From assembly GCA_015057055.1 (NCBI GenBank), contig SVFE01000002.1:1-64000 (forward strand): a stretch of 64,000 nucleotides of DNA. Reading direction: 5' to 3'. Each line of letters starts with the position of its first letter. Position 1 is the first letter of the stretch. Below, piece by piece: positions 48,098-57,873 of the stretch. The position numbers were made by a program, and so were the translations under genes. The notes under the pieces are model-generated. The model saw only the letters and a list, made by a program, of their open reading frames with translations. It was not told where the DNA came from and did no database searches. Origin of the DNA: Lachnospiraceae bacterium (GTDB lineage: Bacteria > Bacillota > Clostridia > Lachnospirales > Lachnospiraceae).

Positions 48098-48348
48098 GGT
48101 TGTAGGAAGAATTAAAAAGAATTTTTGAGAACGAACAAATGCCATTTACAAAAGGGGGCAGTCAAGCGTTTTTGTAACACTAGGAGAGAAGTATATGGAT
48201 AAACGAAGGGAAAAAGATTAGTTTTAAACCATTAAAAGTCAATTTACAACATTCATGGTGGTAAATAGAGAAGAGGTACGGGGTGACTAGTTGTGTATAA
48301 TGAAGAACAATGTCAAATATGTAAACAAGGGTAGAAAGTGAGGTTGCT

Positions 48349-48657
48349 GTGAATCCTATTGATGCAGAAAAACATGAAGAATTAGTACATATTTTATCTG
48401 AACTGATAGAAACAATAGCGTTGATGCAAAAAGAAGAATATAGTTATCTTTTATTTCAAAATGAACGTGAAGCAAATGAGTGGCTTTCTTTTTTAAGAGA
48501 ACATACGGATAAGGAGGAACTAAAATCTTTAGAAAAGGAGATAGCAGATAGATTTTTCTACAGATACGATGTACAAATAGGAAAAACAATCCTTGATAAA
48601 AAGCGTAACGAACTCATTAAAAGGTATTTATTTAAATCAAATGAATATTTGGGGTGA
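48349..48657 (+). CDS. Hypothetical small protein, candidate immunity protein
   Basis: 102 aa, GTG start after AAGTGAGG; array position. Confidence 0.5.
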   Translation: MNPIDAEKHEELVHILSELIETIALMQKEEYSYLLFQNEREANEWLSFLREHTDKEELKSLEKEIADRFFYRYDVQIGKTILDKKRNELIKRYLFKSNEYLG

Positions 48658-48773
48658 TAAGGAAATGTTAAGACTTTTTTTCAAAAATTTGTTGTGCGGT
48701 ATAGTGATGTGACATGCAAAAAAGAACCGGCAAGAATCAGAGAAATTAAGAACTTTGAAAAGCGAACAAATAT

Positions 48774-48802
48774 TTGACATAACAGCGGTATGATGGTACT
48801 AT
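48774..48802 (+). promoter_or_regulatory. Promoter of predicted antitoxin sRNA
   Basis: TTGACA (48774-48779), 17-bp spacer, extended -10 TGG-TACTAT (48797-48802). Confidence 0.7.
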
Positions 48803-48808
48803 GATTAT

Positions 48809-48900
48809 AGAAAAAGTGCTACCGATAGACGGTTAGCCCTAGATAGATTGATAGTCAAGAATGACCGCCAAGTTTTCTCAGGACCAGGCGGTTATTTTTG
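48809..48900 (+). ncRNA. Predicted antisense antitoxin sRNA of a type I TA locus
   Basis: Starts downstream of a strong promoter, ends at hairpin accgccaagttttctcaggaccaggcggt + T-rich tail, converges with the toxin mRNA. Confidence 0.6.
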
Positions 48901-48990
48901 TGTCTTGCTATTACGGCCAAACGAATAACCAAGACTGAAGAAAGTAGCACATAAGCTAATAACAGCAATCAAGCCTTCGATGGTTAACAT
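48892..48990 (-). CDS. Type I toxin, small hydrophobic putative holin-like (TxpA/Fst-like) peptide
   Basis: 32 aa, not in ORF track: MLTIEGLIAVISLCATSFSLGYSFGRNSKTQK; GGAGGT RBS (48998-49003 complement). Confidence 0.8.
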   Translation of the reverse strand: MLTIEGLIAVISLCATFFSLGYSFGRNSKTQK

Positions 48991-49100
48991 AAGCAATACC
49001 TCCATTTGATGATTTCCATGAATGGATTTCTATGTAAACAGAGGTCACAGTCCTCTGGAAGAAGGACGAACCGCCTACCGTTATGGTAGCACCTAAACAT

Positions 49101-49129
49101 ATTATAACAAACATACGTTCGATAAGCAA
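49101..49129 (-). promoter_or_regulatory. Toxin promoter with LexA/SOS-box-like operator
   Basis: On minus strand TTGCTT-17-TATAAT; the spacer contains CGAACGTATGTTTG (49108-49121), close to the Bacillus SOS box CGAAC-RNRY-GTTYC. Confidence 0.72.
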
Positions 49130-49209
49130 GGCTGAATGTTGCTTAAGTGAATTAAATTATAAATTGGATTATACGAGACAACTAGTGAATGAACTTTATG
49201 TCTATATTT

Positions 49210-49245
49210 GGCGAAGGTCTATGTGATATCCTTCGCCTTTTTATT
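49210..49245 (+). terminator. Rho-independent terminator
   Basis: ggcgaagg tctatgtgatat ccttcgcc ttttt. Confidence 0.8.
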
Positions 49246-49305
49246 TTAACAAACTGAATTCTTAAATAAAATCAAATATTTTTTTAGATAATACATAAAA
49301 TATTA

Positions 49306-49343
49306 TTGAAAAAACGTCACGAAAATAATATAATAATCGTGAC
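49306..49343 (+). promoter_or_regulatory. abiE-like promoter with inverted-repeat operator
   Basis: TTGAAA (49306-49311), 17 bp, TATAAT (49329-49334); GTCACGA (49316-49322) / TCGTGAC (49337-49343) flank the -10. Confidence 0.75.
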
Positions 49344-49363
49344 AAAATAAGGAGAGTGATTTT

Positions 49364-49969
49364 ATGGCTAGGGGAATTTACACAGAAATAAAGAAGAGGA
49401 TAGAGTTGGCTGAACCGGGAACTGTTTTTTTGACATCGGATTTTACAGATATCGCGACAACAACAACGGTTAGGAAATGTCTTGGAAGACAGGTTGAAGA
49501 AAAGAATATACGAAGAATTATGGATGGAGTGTATGAAAAACCAGTATATAGTAAGTTACTTAAAGAGTATATTCCTGCAAATCCCGATGCGATAGCATAT
49601 GCCATTGCCAGAAGCTTTCGTTGGACCATTGCTCCATGCGGAGATGTAGCATTAAATAAACTGGGATTATCTACACAGGTGCCGGTTGTTTGGGTCTATA
49701 TCAGTGACGGTCCTTATAGAAAATTTTCGTGGGATAATATAACATTGTCTTTTAAACACCGCGCAAATAGAGAGATTTCCTTTATGTCTGAGACAACCAC
49801 TTTGGTTATTGAGGCTTTAAAGACATTGGGAAAAGAGAGAATTGATGATGGGATTATCTTGAGTTTGAGAAATAGATTACCTGAGGCGGAAAAGAAAAAG
49901 ATGTTAGAGGAAGCAACAGGTGTAAGTGAATGGATATATGCTGTAATCAGAAAGGTGTGTGCTGAATAA
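49364..49969 (+). CDS. AbiEi-like antitoxin (DUF6088-like)
   Basis: IYTEIKKRIELAEPGTVFLTSDFTDIATTTTVRKCLGRQVEEKNIRRIMDGVYEKP..; adjacent AbiEii-like gene. Confidence 0.85.
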   Translation: MARGIYTEIKKRIELAEPGTVFLTSDFTDIATTTTVRKCLGRQVEEKNIRRIMDGVYEKPVYSKLLKEYIPANPDAIAYAIARSFRWTIAPCGDVALNKLGLSTQVPVVWVYISDGPYRKFSWDNITLSFKHRANREISFMSETTTLVIEALKTLGKERIDDGIILSLRNRLPEAEKKKMLEEATGVSEWIYAVIRKVCAE

Positions 49970-50970
49970 TGAAGGAAGTTGCCAAATTACAGATAAAAGA
50001 AAGAACAGAATTGTTTCAAGCAACTGCAATTTCCATGGGAATGCAACCTAATGTGATTGAGAAAGACTTTTGGGTGTGCTTTATGCTGGATCATCTGTTC
50101 CATGATTGTAAGTATAGGGAGGCATTTGTTTTCAAAGGTGGTACAAGTTTATCTAAATCTTACCATGTTATCGAAAGATTTTCCGAGGATATAGATTTAA
50201 TCTTGGACTGGAGGAAAATAATAAATGACGAGGTGAATCCTTGGGAAGAAAGGTCAAAAACAAAGCAGGATATATTTAATAAGCAGATTAACGCTGAAGC
50301 AGCTAAATTTTACAAAGAGGAATTGGTTCCACGGTTGAATGTTGAAATGCAAGAAAAACTAGGGGATGGTGAATGGGTTTTAGTTGATACGAAAGATGAG
50401 ATGGTGGTTAATTTTTATTATCCGCAGATATTTGAAGCAGAGTATCTGCGTTCCTGCGTAAGATTGGAAATTGGGCCATTAGCAGAATGGATGCCGTCTC
50501 ACGAGACAACAGTAACTCCGTTTGCAGCCGAAAAATATCCGGATATATTTTCGCAAAAAGAGACATCGGTTCTGACTATTGATGTTGAGAGAACTTTCTG
50601 GGAAAAACTTACCATATTACATAAAATTGCAAACTTCCCGGAAGGAAAAACATTGCCGGCCAGATATGCAAGACATTTATATGATGTTTATAATCTTGGT
50701 AATTCATGGGTAAAAGAAAATGCGTTTGAAAGAAAAGAATTATTGGAAAAGGATGTTGTGTTTAAACAAAAGTTTTATTATGCCAAGAGTGCTCATTATG
50801 AAACGGCAACTTTGAGCAGTATTGAACTTTTGCCGAAAGAAGTAGTTTTAAGTACACTGCAAGAAGATTATCAGGCAATGAGGAATATGATATATGGGAA
50901 TATACCGGAATTTGAAGAGATTCTTGCGTTCCTTGAAAAACTTCAGGCAGAGATACATGGGTTAGAATAG
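49969..50970 (+). CDS. AbiEii-like nucleotidyltransferase toxin
   Basis: FVFKGGTSLSKSYHVIERFSEDIDLILDWR (GGTxxS..DxD-like motif); translationally coupled to AbiEi. Confidence 0.92.
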   Translation: MKEVAKLQIKERTELFQATAISMGMQPNVIEKDFWVCFMLDHLFHDCKYREAFVFKGGTSLSKSYHVIERFSEDIDLILDWRKIINDEVNPWEERSKTKQDIFNKQINAEAAKFYKEELVPRLNVEMQEKLGDGEWVLVDTKDEMVVNFYYPQIFEAEYLRSCVRLEIGPLAEWMPSHETTVTPFAAEKYPDIFSQKETSVLTIDVERTFWEKLTILHKIANFPEGKTLPARYARHLYDVYNLGNSWVKENAFERKELLEKDVVFKQKFYYAKSAHYETATLSSIELLPKEVVLSTLQEDYQAMRNMIYGNIPEFEEILAFLEKLQAEIHGLE

Positions 50971-51068
50971 CTGCGGTACGCTTGCAAACCATGTGGTGGA
51001 TGAGAAATCGGCAATAGAAATCTGGTGAATGCCAAGGATTGAAAAGGATGTAAAGGTATTTTTAAAAA

Positions 51069-51095
51069 TTAGCACTCACCTCTTGACAGTGCTAA
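51069..51095 (+). promoter_or_regulatory. CIRCE-like HrcA operator upstream of clpB
   Basis: TTAGCACTC-N9-CAGTGCTAA (one mismatch), overlaps a TTGACA -35. Confidence 0.85.
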
Positions 51096-51224
51096 CAAAA
51101 GATGTTATACCTATGTTAGAACAAGTTTGATAGCAAAAGGAGGAAAATCCCTCTGCTCCTGCAAAGGCAGAAACCTCTGCAAGCAGAGCTGCATTTTCCT
51201 TCGGAAAACAAGGAGGGATATCCT

Positions 51225-53807
51225 ATGAATATTTCAAAGTTTACACAGAATTCCGTGCAGGCGATTGAGCAGTGCGAGAAGTTGGCATACGAATACGGCA
51301 ATCAGGAAATCGAGCAGGAGCATTTGTTATATTCGCTGCTGACCTTAGAGGATAGCTTGATTTTAAAGCTCATCGTGAAGATGGAGATTGACAAAGAGCA
51401 TTTCCTGGACCGCGTGAAAAAGGCGGTGGAAAAACGGGTAAAGGTGCAGGGTGGACAAAAGCTCATCGGCGAGCATTTAAACAAAGTACTCATTTCCGCA
51501 GAAGACGAAGCGAAGCAGATGGGCGATGAATATGTATCGGTGGAGCATTTGTTCCTCTCCATGCTAAAGTACCCCAACAAGGAAATCAAAGAGATTTTCC
51601 GGGAATACGGTATCCACAGAGAGCGGTTTTTGGGTGCGTTATCCACGGTGCGGGGCAATCAGCGGGTGACCAGCGACAACCCGGAAGCCACCTATGATAC
51701 GTTGGAAAAGTACGGCCAGGACCTGGTGGAGCGGGCAAAACGGCAAAAGTTAGATCCGGTCATCGGTAGGGACAGTGAGATTCGAAATGTGATTCGGATA
51801 CTCTCAAGAAAGAGCAAGAACAATCCCGTGCTGATTGGGGAACCGGGCGTCGGTAAGACGGCGGCCGTGGAAGGACTGGCCCAGCGAATTGTAAGGGGCG
51901 ACGTACCCCAGGGATTAAAGGATAAGAAAATCTTTGCGCTGGATATGGGCGCGTTGGTAGCCGGTGCCAAATACCGAGGGGAATTTGAAGAGCGGTTAAA
52001 AGCGGTGCTGGAGGAAGTGAAGAAATCCGAGGGGCAGATTATCCTCTTTATCGACGAGTTGCACACCATTGTGGGAGCCGGTAAGAGCGACGGCGCCTTA
52101 GATGCCGGCAACATGTTAAAGCCTATGCTGGCAAGAGGAGAACTTCATTGTATCGGTGCCACCACTTTGGACGAATACCGCAAATACATCGAGAAGGACC
52201 CGGCGCTGGAGCGGCGTTTTCAGCCGGTGATGGTGGATGAGCCCACGGTGGAGGATACCATCTCGATTTTGCGAGGACTTAAGGAACGTTATGAAGTATA
52301 TCACGGCGTAAAAATCATGGACAATGCCCTGGTGAGCGCGGCAACGTTATCCAGCCGCTACATTACCGACCGTTTCTTGCCGGATAAGGCCATCGACTTA
52401 GTGGACGAAGCCTGCGCGCTTATTAAAACAGAGCTGGACAGCATGCCTACGGAATTAGATGAGATGCAGCGACGCATCATGCAGATGGAAATCGAAGTGG
52501 CTGCGCTGAAAAAGGAGGACGACAATTTAAGTCGGGAACGCCTTGCGGCATTGCAGAAGGAACTGGCAGAGGAAAAAGAAGTTTTCAGTAATAATAAAGC
52601 CCGATGGGAAAATGAAAAGAGCGCGGTAGAGAAGCTTTCCAAATTGCGGGAAGAGATTGAGGAAACCGGCAATCAGATTCAAATCGCCCAAAGGGAAGGA
52701 AATCTGGAAAAGGCAGCGGAATTATCCTACGGTACCTTACCTGCCCTTCGTAAGCAGCTGGAGGCAGAGGAGGAAAAGGTAAAGGGGCAGGAGACCACGC
52801 TGGTACACGAATGCGTATCCGAGGAAGAGATTGCTAGGATTATATCCCGCTGGACCGGCATTCCGGTATCCCGGTTAAATGAATCGGAGCGTAATAAAAC
52901 CCTGCATCTGGAAGAAAAATTAAAAGAGCGGGTGGTTGGTCAGGAAGAAGGCGTTGTGAAAGTATCGGAAGCCATTATCCGTTCCAAGGCCGGTATCAAA
53001 GACCCCACAAAGCCCATCGGTTCCTTCCTGTTTTTGGGACCCACCGGTGTAGGAAAGACAGAACTTGCCAAAACCCTGGCACAGGCACTTTTTGACGATG
53101 AAAACAATATGGTCCGCATCGACATGAGTGAGTATATGGAGAAGTATTCCGTATCCCGATTGATCGGAGCGCCTCCCGGATACGTAGGGTATGACGAAGG
53201 CGGACAGCTGACGGAAGCGGTGCGGAGAAAACCGTACTCGGTGGTACTGTTTGATGAGGTGGAAAAGGCCCATCCGGATGTGTTTAACGTACTCTTACAG
53301 GTATTGGATGATGGTAGAATTACCGACTCCCAGGGAAGATGCGTTGATTTCAAAAATACGATTTTAATTATGACCTCCAACATCGGTGCCGGTGCCCTCT
53401 TAGAAGGAATCCGCCCGGACGGCTCCCTGGAAGAAGCCGCAGAAAAGGAAGTGATGGATGACTTAAAGCACCATTTCCGACCGGAATTTTTGAATCGTCT
53501 GGATGAAATCATTCTCTTTAAACCGCTGTCTCAAAATAACATCGGCTTTATTGTGGATTTGATTATGGAGGATTTGAATAAGCGTCTTGCCGACAAGGAA
53601 ATTCGGGTAGAACTTACCGAGGAAGCCAAGAAGCACATCGTACAAAACGGCTACGACCCGATTTACGGTGCCAGACCGTTGAAACGATACATTCAAAAGA
53701 CCGTGGAAACCTTAGCTGCCAAAATGATTTTATCCGGTGGCTTATCCGCAAAGGATGTAATCTGCATTGATTTGGCCGGGGAAGAGCTGGTGGCAAGGAA
53801 GAATTAG
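51225..53807 (+). CDS. clpB: ATP-dependent chaperone ClpB
   Basis: Clp N domain, two AAA modules ([34 protein letters not shown]), coiled-coil middle domain, [12 protein letters not shown]. Confidence 0.95.
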   Translation: MNISKFTQNSVQAIEQCEKLAYEYGNQEIEQEHLLYSLLTLEDSLILKLIVKMEIDKEHFLDRVKKAVEKRVKVQGGQKLIGEHLNKVLISAEDEAKQMGDEYVSVEHLFLSMLKYPNKEIKEIFREYGIHRERFLGALSTVRGNQRVTSDNPEATYDTLEKYGQDLVERAKRQKLDPVIGRDSEIRNVIRILSRKSKNNPVLIGEPGVGKTAAVEGLAQRIVRGDVPQGLKDKKIFALDMGALVAGAKYRGEFEERLKAVLEEVKKSEGQIILFIDELHTIVGAGKSDGALDAGNMLKPMLARGELHCIGATTLDEYRKYIEKDPALERRFQPVMVDEPTVEDTISILRGLKERYEVYHGVKIMDNALVSAATLSSRYITDRFLPDKAIDLVDEACALIKTELDSMPTELDEMQRRIMQMEIEVAALKKEDDNLSRERLAALQKELAEEKEVFSNNKARWENEKSAVEKLSKLREEIEETGNQIQIAQREGNLEKAAELSYGTLPALRKQLEAEEEKVKGQETTLVHECVSEEEIARIISRWTGIPVSRLNESERNKTLHLEEKLKERVVGQEEGVVKVSEAIIRSKAGIKDPTKPIGSFLFLGPTGVGKTELAKTLAQALFDDENNMVRIDMSEYMEKYSVSRLIGAPPGYVGYDEGGQLTEAVRRKPYSVVLFDEVEKAHPDVFNVLLQVLDDGRITDSQGRCVDFKNTILIMTSNIGAGALLEGIRPDGSLEEAAEKEVMDDLKHHFRPEFLNRLDEIILFKPLSQNNIGFIVDLIMEDLNKRLADKEIRVELTEEAKKHIVQNGYDPIYGARPLKRYIQKTVETLAAKMILSGGLSAKDVICIDLAGEELVARKN

Positions 53808-53870
53808 ATACTAAGTTAAGTATCCTAAATAATCGTATATGCACAAATAATTATATTATGTTCCCCATCA

Positions 53871-53919
53871 TAAACTCCTGTTCCCGGAGCCTTTGGTTCC
53901 CCGGGACGGGAGTTTTTTT
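53871..53919 (+). terminator. Rho-independent terminator
   Basis: aactcctgttcccgg...ccgggacgggagtttttttt. Confidence 0.85.
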
Positions 53920-54013
53920 TCGGTTGCCGGGGGTATAAGAAAGAGGTTTCAATGCAAATTCTTTATTCCAATGGTACTAGGAATTGTGGTTGCACTGTTT
54001 TGGAAGAAGTGGT

Positions 54014-54316
54014 ATTATGTTAAGAGACAAACCACAATATTTTGTGGTTTGCTAGTGATGATAACACAGTAAAATAAGGGGTTTGGAGAGTTGGACATAG
54101 ATTATGTAAACCAAGCCACGGAAAAAGTGATGCACGTTATGTAAACCACACAAAAGGCATTATGTTAACGTCAATTACGAAGAATAATTAGAAAAACATT
54201 GACATAAAGCAAAGCAAAAAAAATAAAAGACCATTACATAAAATTGTTGAAAAGAAAAGAAAAACAAAATGTTCGAGACAGCTAAATCTAGGAACAATAA
54301 AACAATTATGTTAACA
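54014..54316. repeat. Cluster of TTATGTWAAC-type short repeats, possible IS-end remnant
   Basis: ttatgttaa, ttatgtaaacc x2, ttatgttaacg, ttatgttaaca within ~300 bp of non-coding DNA. Confidence 0.5.
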
Positions 54317-54365
54317 CAAGATATTGAATCGGTATTGGAATAATGTGGGAAAGAGAGGTTACCCC

Positions 54366-55112
54366 GTGAAATATTATCTTCTGTGGGATGTGGATGATAC
54401 GCTTTTGGATTTTAAAAAGGCGGAGAAATATGCGCTGGAGAGCACTTTCGCCATGCAGGGAATTTCCTGCACCCCGGAAATGGTACTCCGCTATTCCGAA
54501 ATCAATGAGAGCTGTTGGAAGCGCTTTGAAAAAGGAGAAATTACCCGGGCGCAGCTTATGGTGGAGCGGTTTGAAACTTTTGTAAAAGAGTTTTCTATTG
54601 AGAACGTAGATTTGTCTTTGGTTATGGAGGCTTACCCGGAGGCTCTGGGGGAAGCCTGTTTTTATCTGGACGATTCTAAGGAACTGTTGGAGGAACTGAA
54701 AAAACAGGGCTACCGGAATTACATTATCACCAACGGAGCAAGCCGGGTGCAGGAGAAAAAGTTGAAAAAAAGCGGAATCCGGGACTTGGCAGATGGGATT
54801 TTCATTTCGGAAAATATCGGCTTTCATAAGCCGGCAAAAGAATTTTTTGATTATTGTCTGGAGGAAATTGCAAAACAGACCGGTGAGAGCGTGGAAACGG
54901 TCCGGAAAAAATGTCTTGTTATCGGAGACAGCCTCAGCAGTGATATTGCCGGTGCATTAAATTCCGGTCTGGCGGCATGTCAGTATGTACCCCGGGCAAC
55001 AGGAGAAAAAGAGATAAAAGTGACGGAAGACGGGCAGGTTTATTCCCGGATTTATCATCTTAGGGATGTGTGGGAACTTCTGCGCGATGCGGAATCAGCC
55101 GAGAAATTATAA
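54366..55112 (+). CDS. HAD-family hydrolase (YjjG-like nucleotidase)
   Basis: LLWDVDDTLLDFKKAEKYAL, IITNGAS, GDSLSSDIAGALNSGL; start GTG 54366 or ATG 54324. Confidence 0.9.
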   Translation: MKYYLLWDVDDTLLDFKKAEKYALESTFAMQGISCTPEMVLRYSEINESCWKRFEKGEITRAQLMVERFETFVKEFSIENVDLSLVMEAYPEALGEACFYLDDSKELLEELKKQGYRNYIITNGASRVQEKKLKKSGIRDLADGIFISENIGFHKPAKEFFDYCLEEIAKQTGESVETVRKKCLVIGDSLSSDIAGALNSGLAACQYVPRATGEKEIKVTEDGQVYSRIYHLRDVWELLRDAESAEKL

Positions 55113-55607
55113 AAACAGAATTTTCCGGTGTAAAAATGGTTGCAATGCATCTTGTGCGCGTTGACGATCTTCACCTTGGAAGGCATCAATTACAACGGTG
55201 CGTTTGTCCGCGTAGGCGCCGGTCTGCCCAAGGACCAGGATTAACTTGGAGCGGGCGTGGAATTTTTTGAGATATTCCAATAAAATCACCGGATTTTTAA
55301 CGCTGTTATCAAAGGGCATATCCGCGAAGGGACGGCCGATTTGCAGCATTGTGATGGAAGTTACTTCGTTTCGGATGGTCGTATCATTTTGCCAGAAAAC
55401 CACGTTTAGGCGCACATTGGCAAAGACCGGGCTGTGCTGCTTCAAGAAGCCGAAATATTCGCCGGTCTCGCTGAGAACGAACTCCTTCGCCAGACTGCAA
55501 TCCACTACCAGGGTCATTTCCAAAATTCCGCCGGAGTAATTCCCCGGAACGTGAAGGATTTGTTCTATGTGGTTGATAAATTGGCGTCGTTCTACTATAC
55601 TTTTCAT
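55107..55607 (-). CDS. Hypothetical protein
   Basis: ORF starting MKSIVERRQFINHIEQIL preceded by GGAGCC; no recognised domain. Confidence 0.6.
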   Translation of the reverse strand: MKSIVERRQFINHIEQILHVPGNYSGGILEMTLVVDCSLAKEFVLSETGEYFGFLKQHSPVFANVRLNVVFWQNDTTIRNEVTSITMLQIGRPFADMPFDNSVKNPVILLEYLKKFHARSKLILVLGQTGAYADKRTVVIDAFQGEDRQRAQDALQPFLHRKILFL

Positions 55608-55692
55608 ATGGGCTCCTTGTGATTTCATTATGCATATTATAGTATAAAACAATGCAGGGGAATAAGTAAAGTAAGGAATCGAGGATGTAATT

Positions 55693-56598
55693 ATGGAAAA
55701 GAAAGAATATGGTCTGGTGCTCTCCGGCGGTGGCGGTAAAGGCGCTTATCAGGTGGGGGCGTTACAGGTACTGGATGAAATGGGAATTCTTCCTAAGATA
55801 AAAGCAGTGTCGGGCAGCTCCGTGGGGTGTCTGAATATGGCACTTTTGGCGCAGAATAATATGGAACAGATGGTTTCCGTGTGGGACAATATTGATTACC
55901 GTGATTTCGTATCGCCCGATGAATTGGGCTTTGTGCCGGGGCAGGAGGGGGACGGTATGTTCTCCCGGGAAGGACTGAAACGGATTATCCGAGAGAAGAT
56001 TACGCTGGAATATTTGGCATCGCCTGCGGTGCGCTACTTCGCTACGGTGTGCCGGAAAAATGAAGCGGGTGAGACGCTTTTGGAGTATGTTTATCTGAAT
56101 GATCAGCCTAGGGATAAGGCGGAGTTGTATCTGCTGGCAACATCGGCGGTGCCGGTGCTTTATGATTCGGTGGAGATTAACGGCAATGCGTATTTTGACG
56201 GCGGACTCAAAGACAATTGTCCGGTGCTTCCTGTTTATAACTGCGGAATCCGGGATATTATCGTCATCAGTCTGGACTACCGGTTTACCTTGGATACCAC
56301 GCAGTATCCCGGCGCGAATTTTTATGTACTTCGTCCCAGTACCAACCTGGATTTGAATACGGTATCAGGTACGGTGGATTTTTCCAAAGAGGGTGCGGCT
56401 TACCGGAAAAAACTGGGCTATCTGGATGCGGATGCTTCACTTCGGGCGCAGCTTACCGGAGGCGTAATTCCCGATATGTCAGGGCATAAGGTTCTTGCAG
56501 GACAGGAGATGCGGATGACCGGCATGGAGATCAAGGTGCAGAAAGACATGGAAGGCTTGTCGCGCATTTTGGGAAAATACGGCGTGGATTTGGACTAA
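55693..56598 (+). CDS. Patatin-like phospholipase
   Basis: LSGGGGKGAYQVGALQVL, SGSSVGCLN (GxSxG), YFDGGLKDNCPV (DGG). Confidence 0.94.
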   Translation: MEKKEYGLVLSGGGGKGAYQVGALQVLDEMGILPKIKAVSGSSVGCLNMALLAQNNMEQMVSVWDNIDYRDFVSPDELGFVPGQEGDGMFSREGLKRIIREKITLEYLASPAVRYFATVCRKNEAGETLLEYVYLNDQPRDKAELYLLATSAVPVLYDSVEINGNAYFDGGLKDNCPVLPVYNCGIRDIIVISLDYRFTLDTTQYPGANFYVLRPSTNLDLNTVSGTVDFSKEGAAYRKKLGYLDADASLRAQLTGGVIPDMSGHKVLAGQEMRMTGMEIKVQKDMEGLSRILGKYGVDLD

Positions 56599-56616
56599 AT
56601 TTGGAGAAGAAAAAGA

Positions 56617-57684
56617 ATGGATAAAAGAAAGAAAGCCGGCAGGGGAATCCTCCTTTGTCTGGTTGTAATAATGATGCTCGCCCTGACGGCCTGCGGCGAC
56701 GGAAAACGGATTGTGCTGACCACGGGATTTGGGGAGCACGAGGTGTTTCGTGTGGACAATTTGTCCTGCTATGACTATGAAGTAATGATTTATCTTGCCA
56801 ATATTTATAATCAATACAGCATGGTCTACGGCGAAGAAATCTGGCAAAGTCAGGTAGAGGGCGTGAGTCTGGAAGAAAATGTGAGGCAAACGGTTTTGGC
56901 GCGGATTGCCAAGATTAAAATGATGAATTTGCTGGCGGCGCATTACAATTTGGAATTGACAGAGGAAGAGCAGGATATGGCAGCGCGTTGTGCGAGAGAG
57001 TATTACAATACCCTCAGCGAAGAAGAAATCGCTTTCTTTGGCGGGATTAAGGAAGATGAACTGCAGGAAATGTATGAAGAATATGCATTGGCTCATAAGG
57101 TATATGAGTTCCTGGTATCCGATGTAAATCCGGAGGTTTCGGATGACGAGGCCCGCACGGTTACCGTGAAGGAAATCATTATTCCGACGGTGTATGAAGG
57201 CGCCGACGGCGCAATGGTGGCGTATTCTCCGGCAGAGCAACAGGAGGCGTATGAACTGGCCTTGGAAGTGTTGGAACTGGCCCGGGCGGGAGAAGACTTT
57301 GACAGTCTGATGATTAGTTACGGGGCTTCCGAATCCGGTACCTATTCTTTCCGGCGGGAAGAGTGTGAGGCGGCGTTGGCGGATGCGGTATTTGCGCTGG
57401 GAGAAGACGAAATCAGCGAAGTGCTGCAGGGCGGAACGGCGTATTACATTTTCTATTGTGTATCCCCGTTTGACCGGGATGAAACGGAGGTTGCCAAAAC
57501 GGAGATTGTGCGGCAACGCAGACGGGAGGCTTTTGAGCGGGTTTACGGTATTTTTAAGGAAGAAAATGAATGCTATCTGAATGAGACGCTTTGGGCGGAG
57601 ATTCATTTTTCCGGCAATCCGGAGGTAGACACCGCCAATTTCTTTGATATTTTCGAGGTTTACTACGGAACCGCGGAGTATTGA
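56617..57684 (+). CDS. PrsA/SurA-like peptidyl-prolyl isomerase lipoprotein
   Basis: Lipobox ALTAC; SurA-N-like helices and C-terminal rotamase-like region (VKEIIIP..FDSLMISYGASESGTYSFRREE). Confidence 0.75.
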   Translation: MDKRKKAGRGILLCLVVIMMLALTACGDGKRIVLTTGFGEHEVFRVDNLSCYDYEVMIYLANIYNQYSMVYGEEIWQSQVEGVSLEENVRQTVLARIAKIKMMNLLAAHYNLELTEEEQDMAARCAREYYNTLSEEEIAFFGGIKEDELQEMYEEYALAHKVYEFLVSDVNPEVSDDEARTVTVKEIIIPTVYEGADGAMVAYSPAEQQEAYELALEVLELARAGEDFDSLMISYGASESGTYSFRREECEAALADAVFALGEDEISEVLQGGTAYYIFYCVSPFDRDETEVAKTEIVRQRRREAFERVYGIFKEENECYLNETLWAEIHFSGNPEVDTANFFDIFEVYYGTAEY

Positions 57685-57733
57685 CGGAGTATTGCACATA
57701 AAGGCAATGAAAATGTGAATAAATGATGAATTA

Positions 57734-57760
57734 TTAGCACTCGAGTTAAATGAGTGCTAA
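57734..57760 (+). promoter_or_regulatory. Perfect CIRCE element upstream of htpG
   Basis: TTAGCACTC-GAGTTAAAT-GAGTGCTAA. Confidence 0.95.
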
Positions 57761-57873
57761 TTTTATCTTGACTTTTATATTGCCCGGTATTACACTAAGT
57801 ATTGTGGCAGTGAATCCGCCGCAGGAAATAAAACTGATGTAATCAGCAAGAAACAGGAAGGACGTGAACTGCA

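Noticed and set aside
41655-48182. Similar sequences agtcaagc..ttttgtaacac at ~41655 and ~48162 as a mobile-element boundary
   Set aside because: Only about 20 nt and no flanking structure; may be another toxin-tail relic but too weak to claim.
56479-57699. 406-aa minus-strand ORF
   Set aside because: Fully antisense to the patatin 3' end and PrsA-like lipoprotein gene; composition and lack of motifs indicate a shadow ORF.
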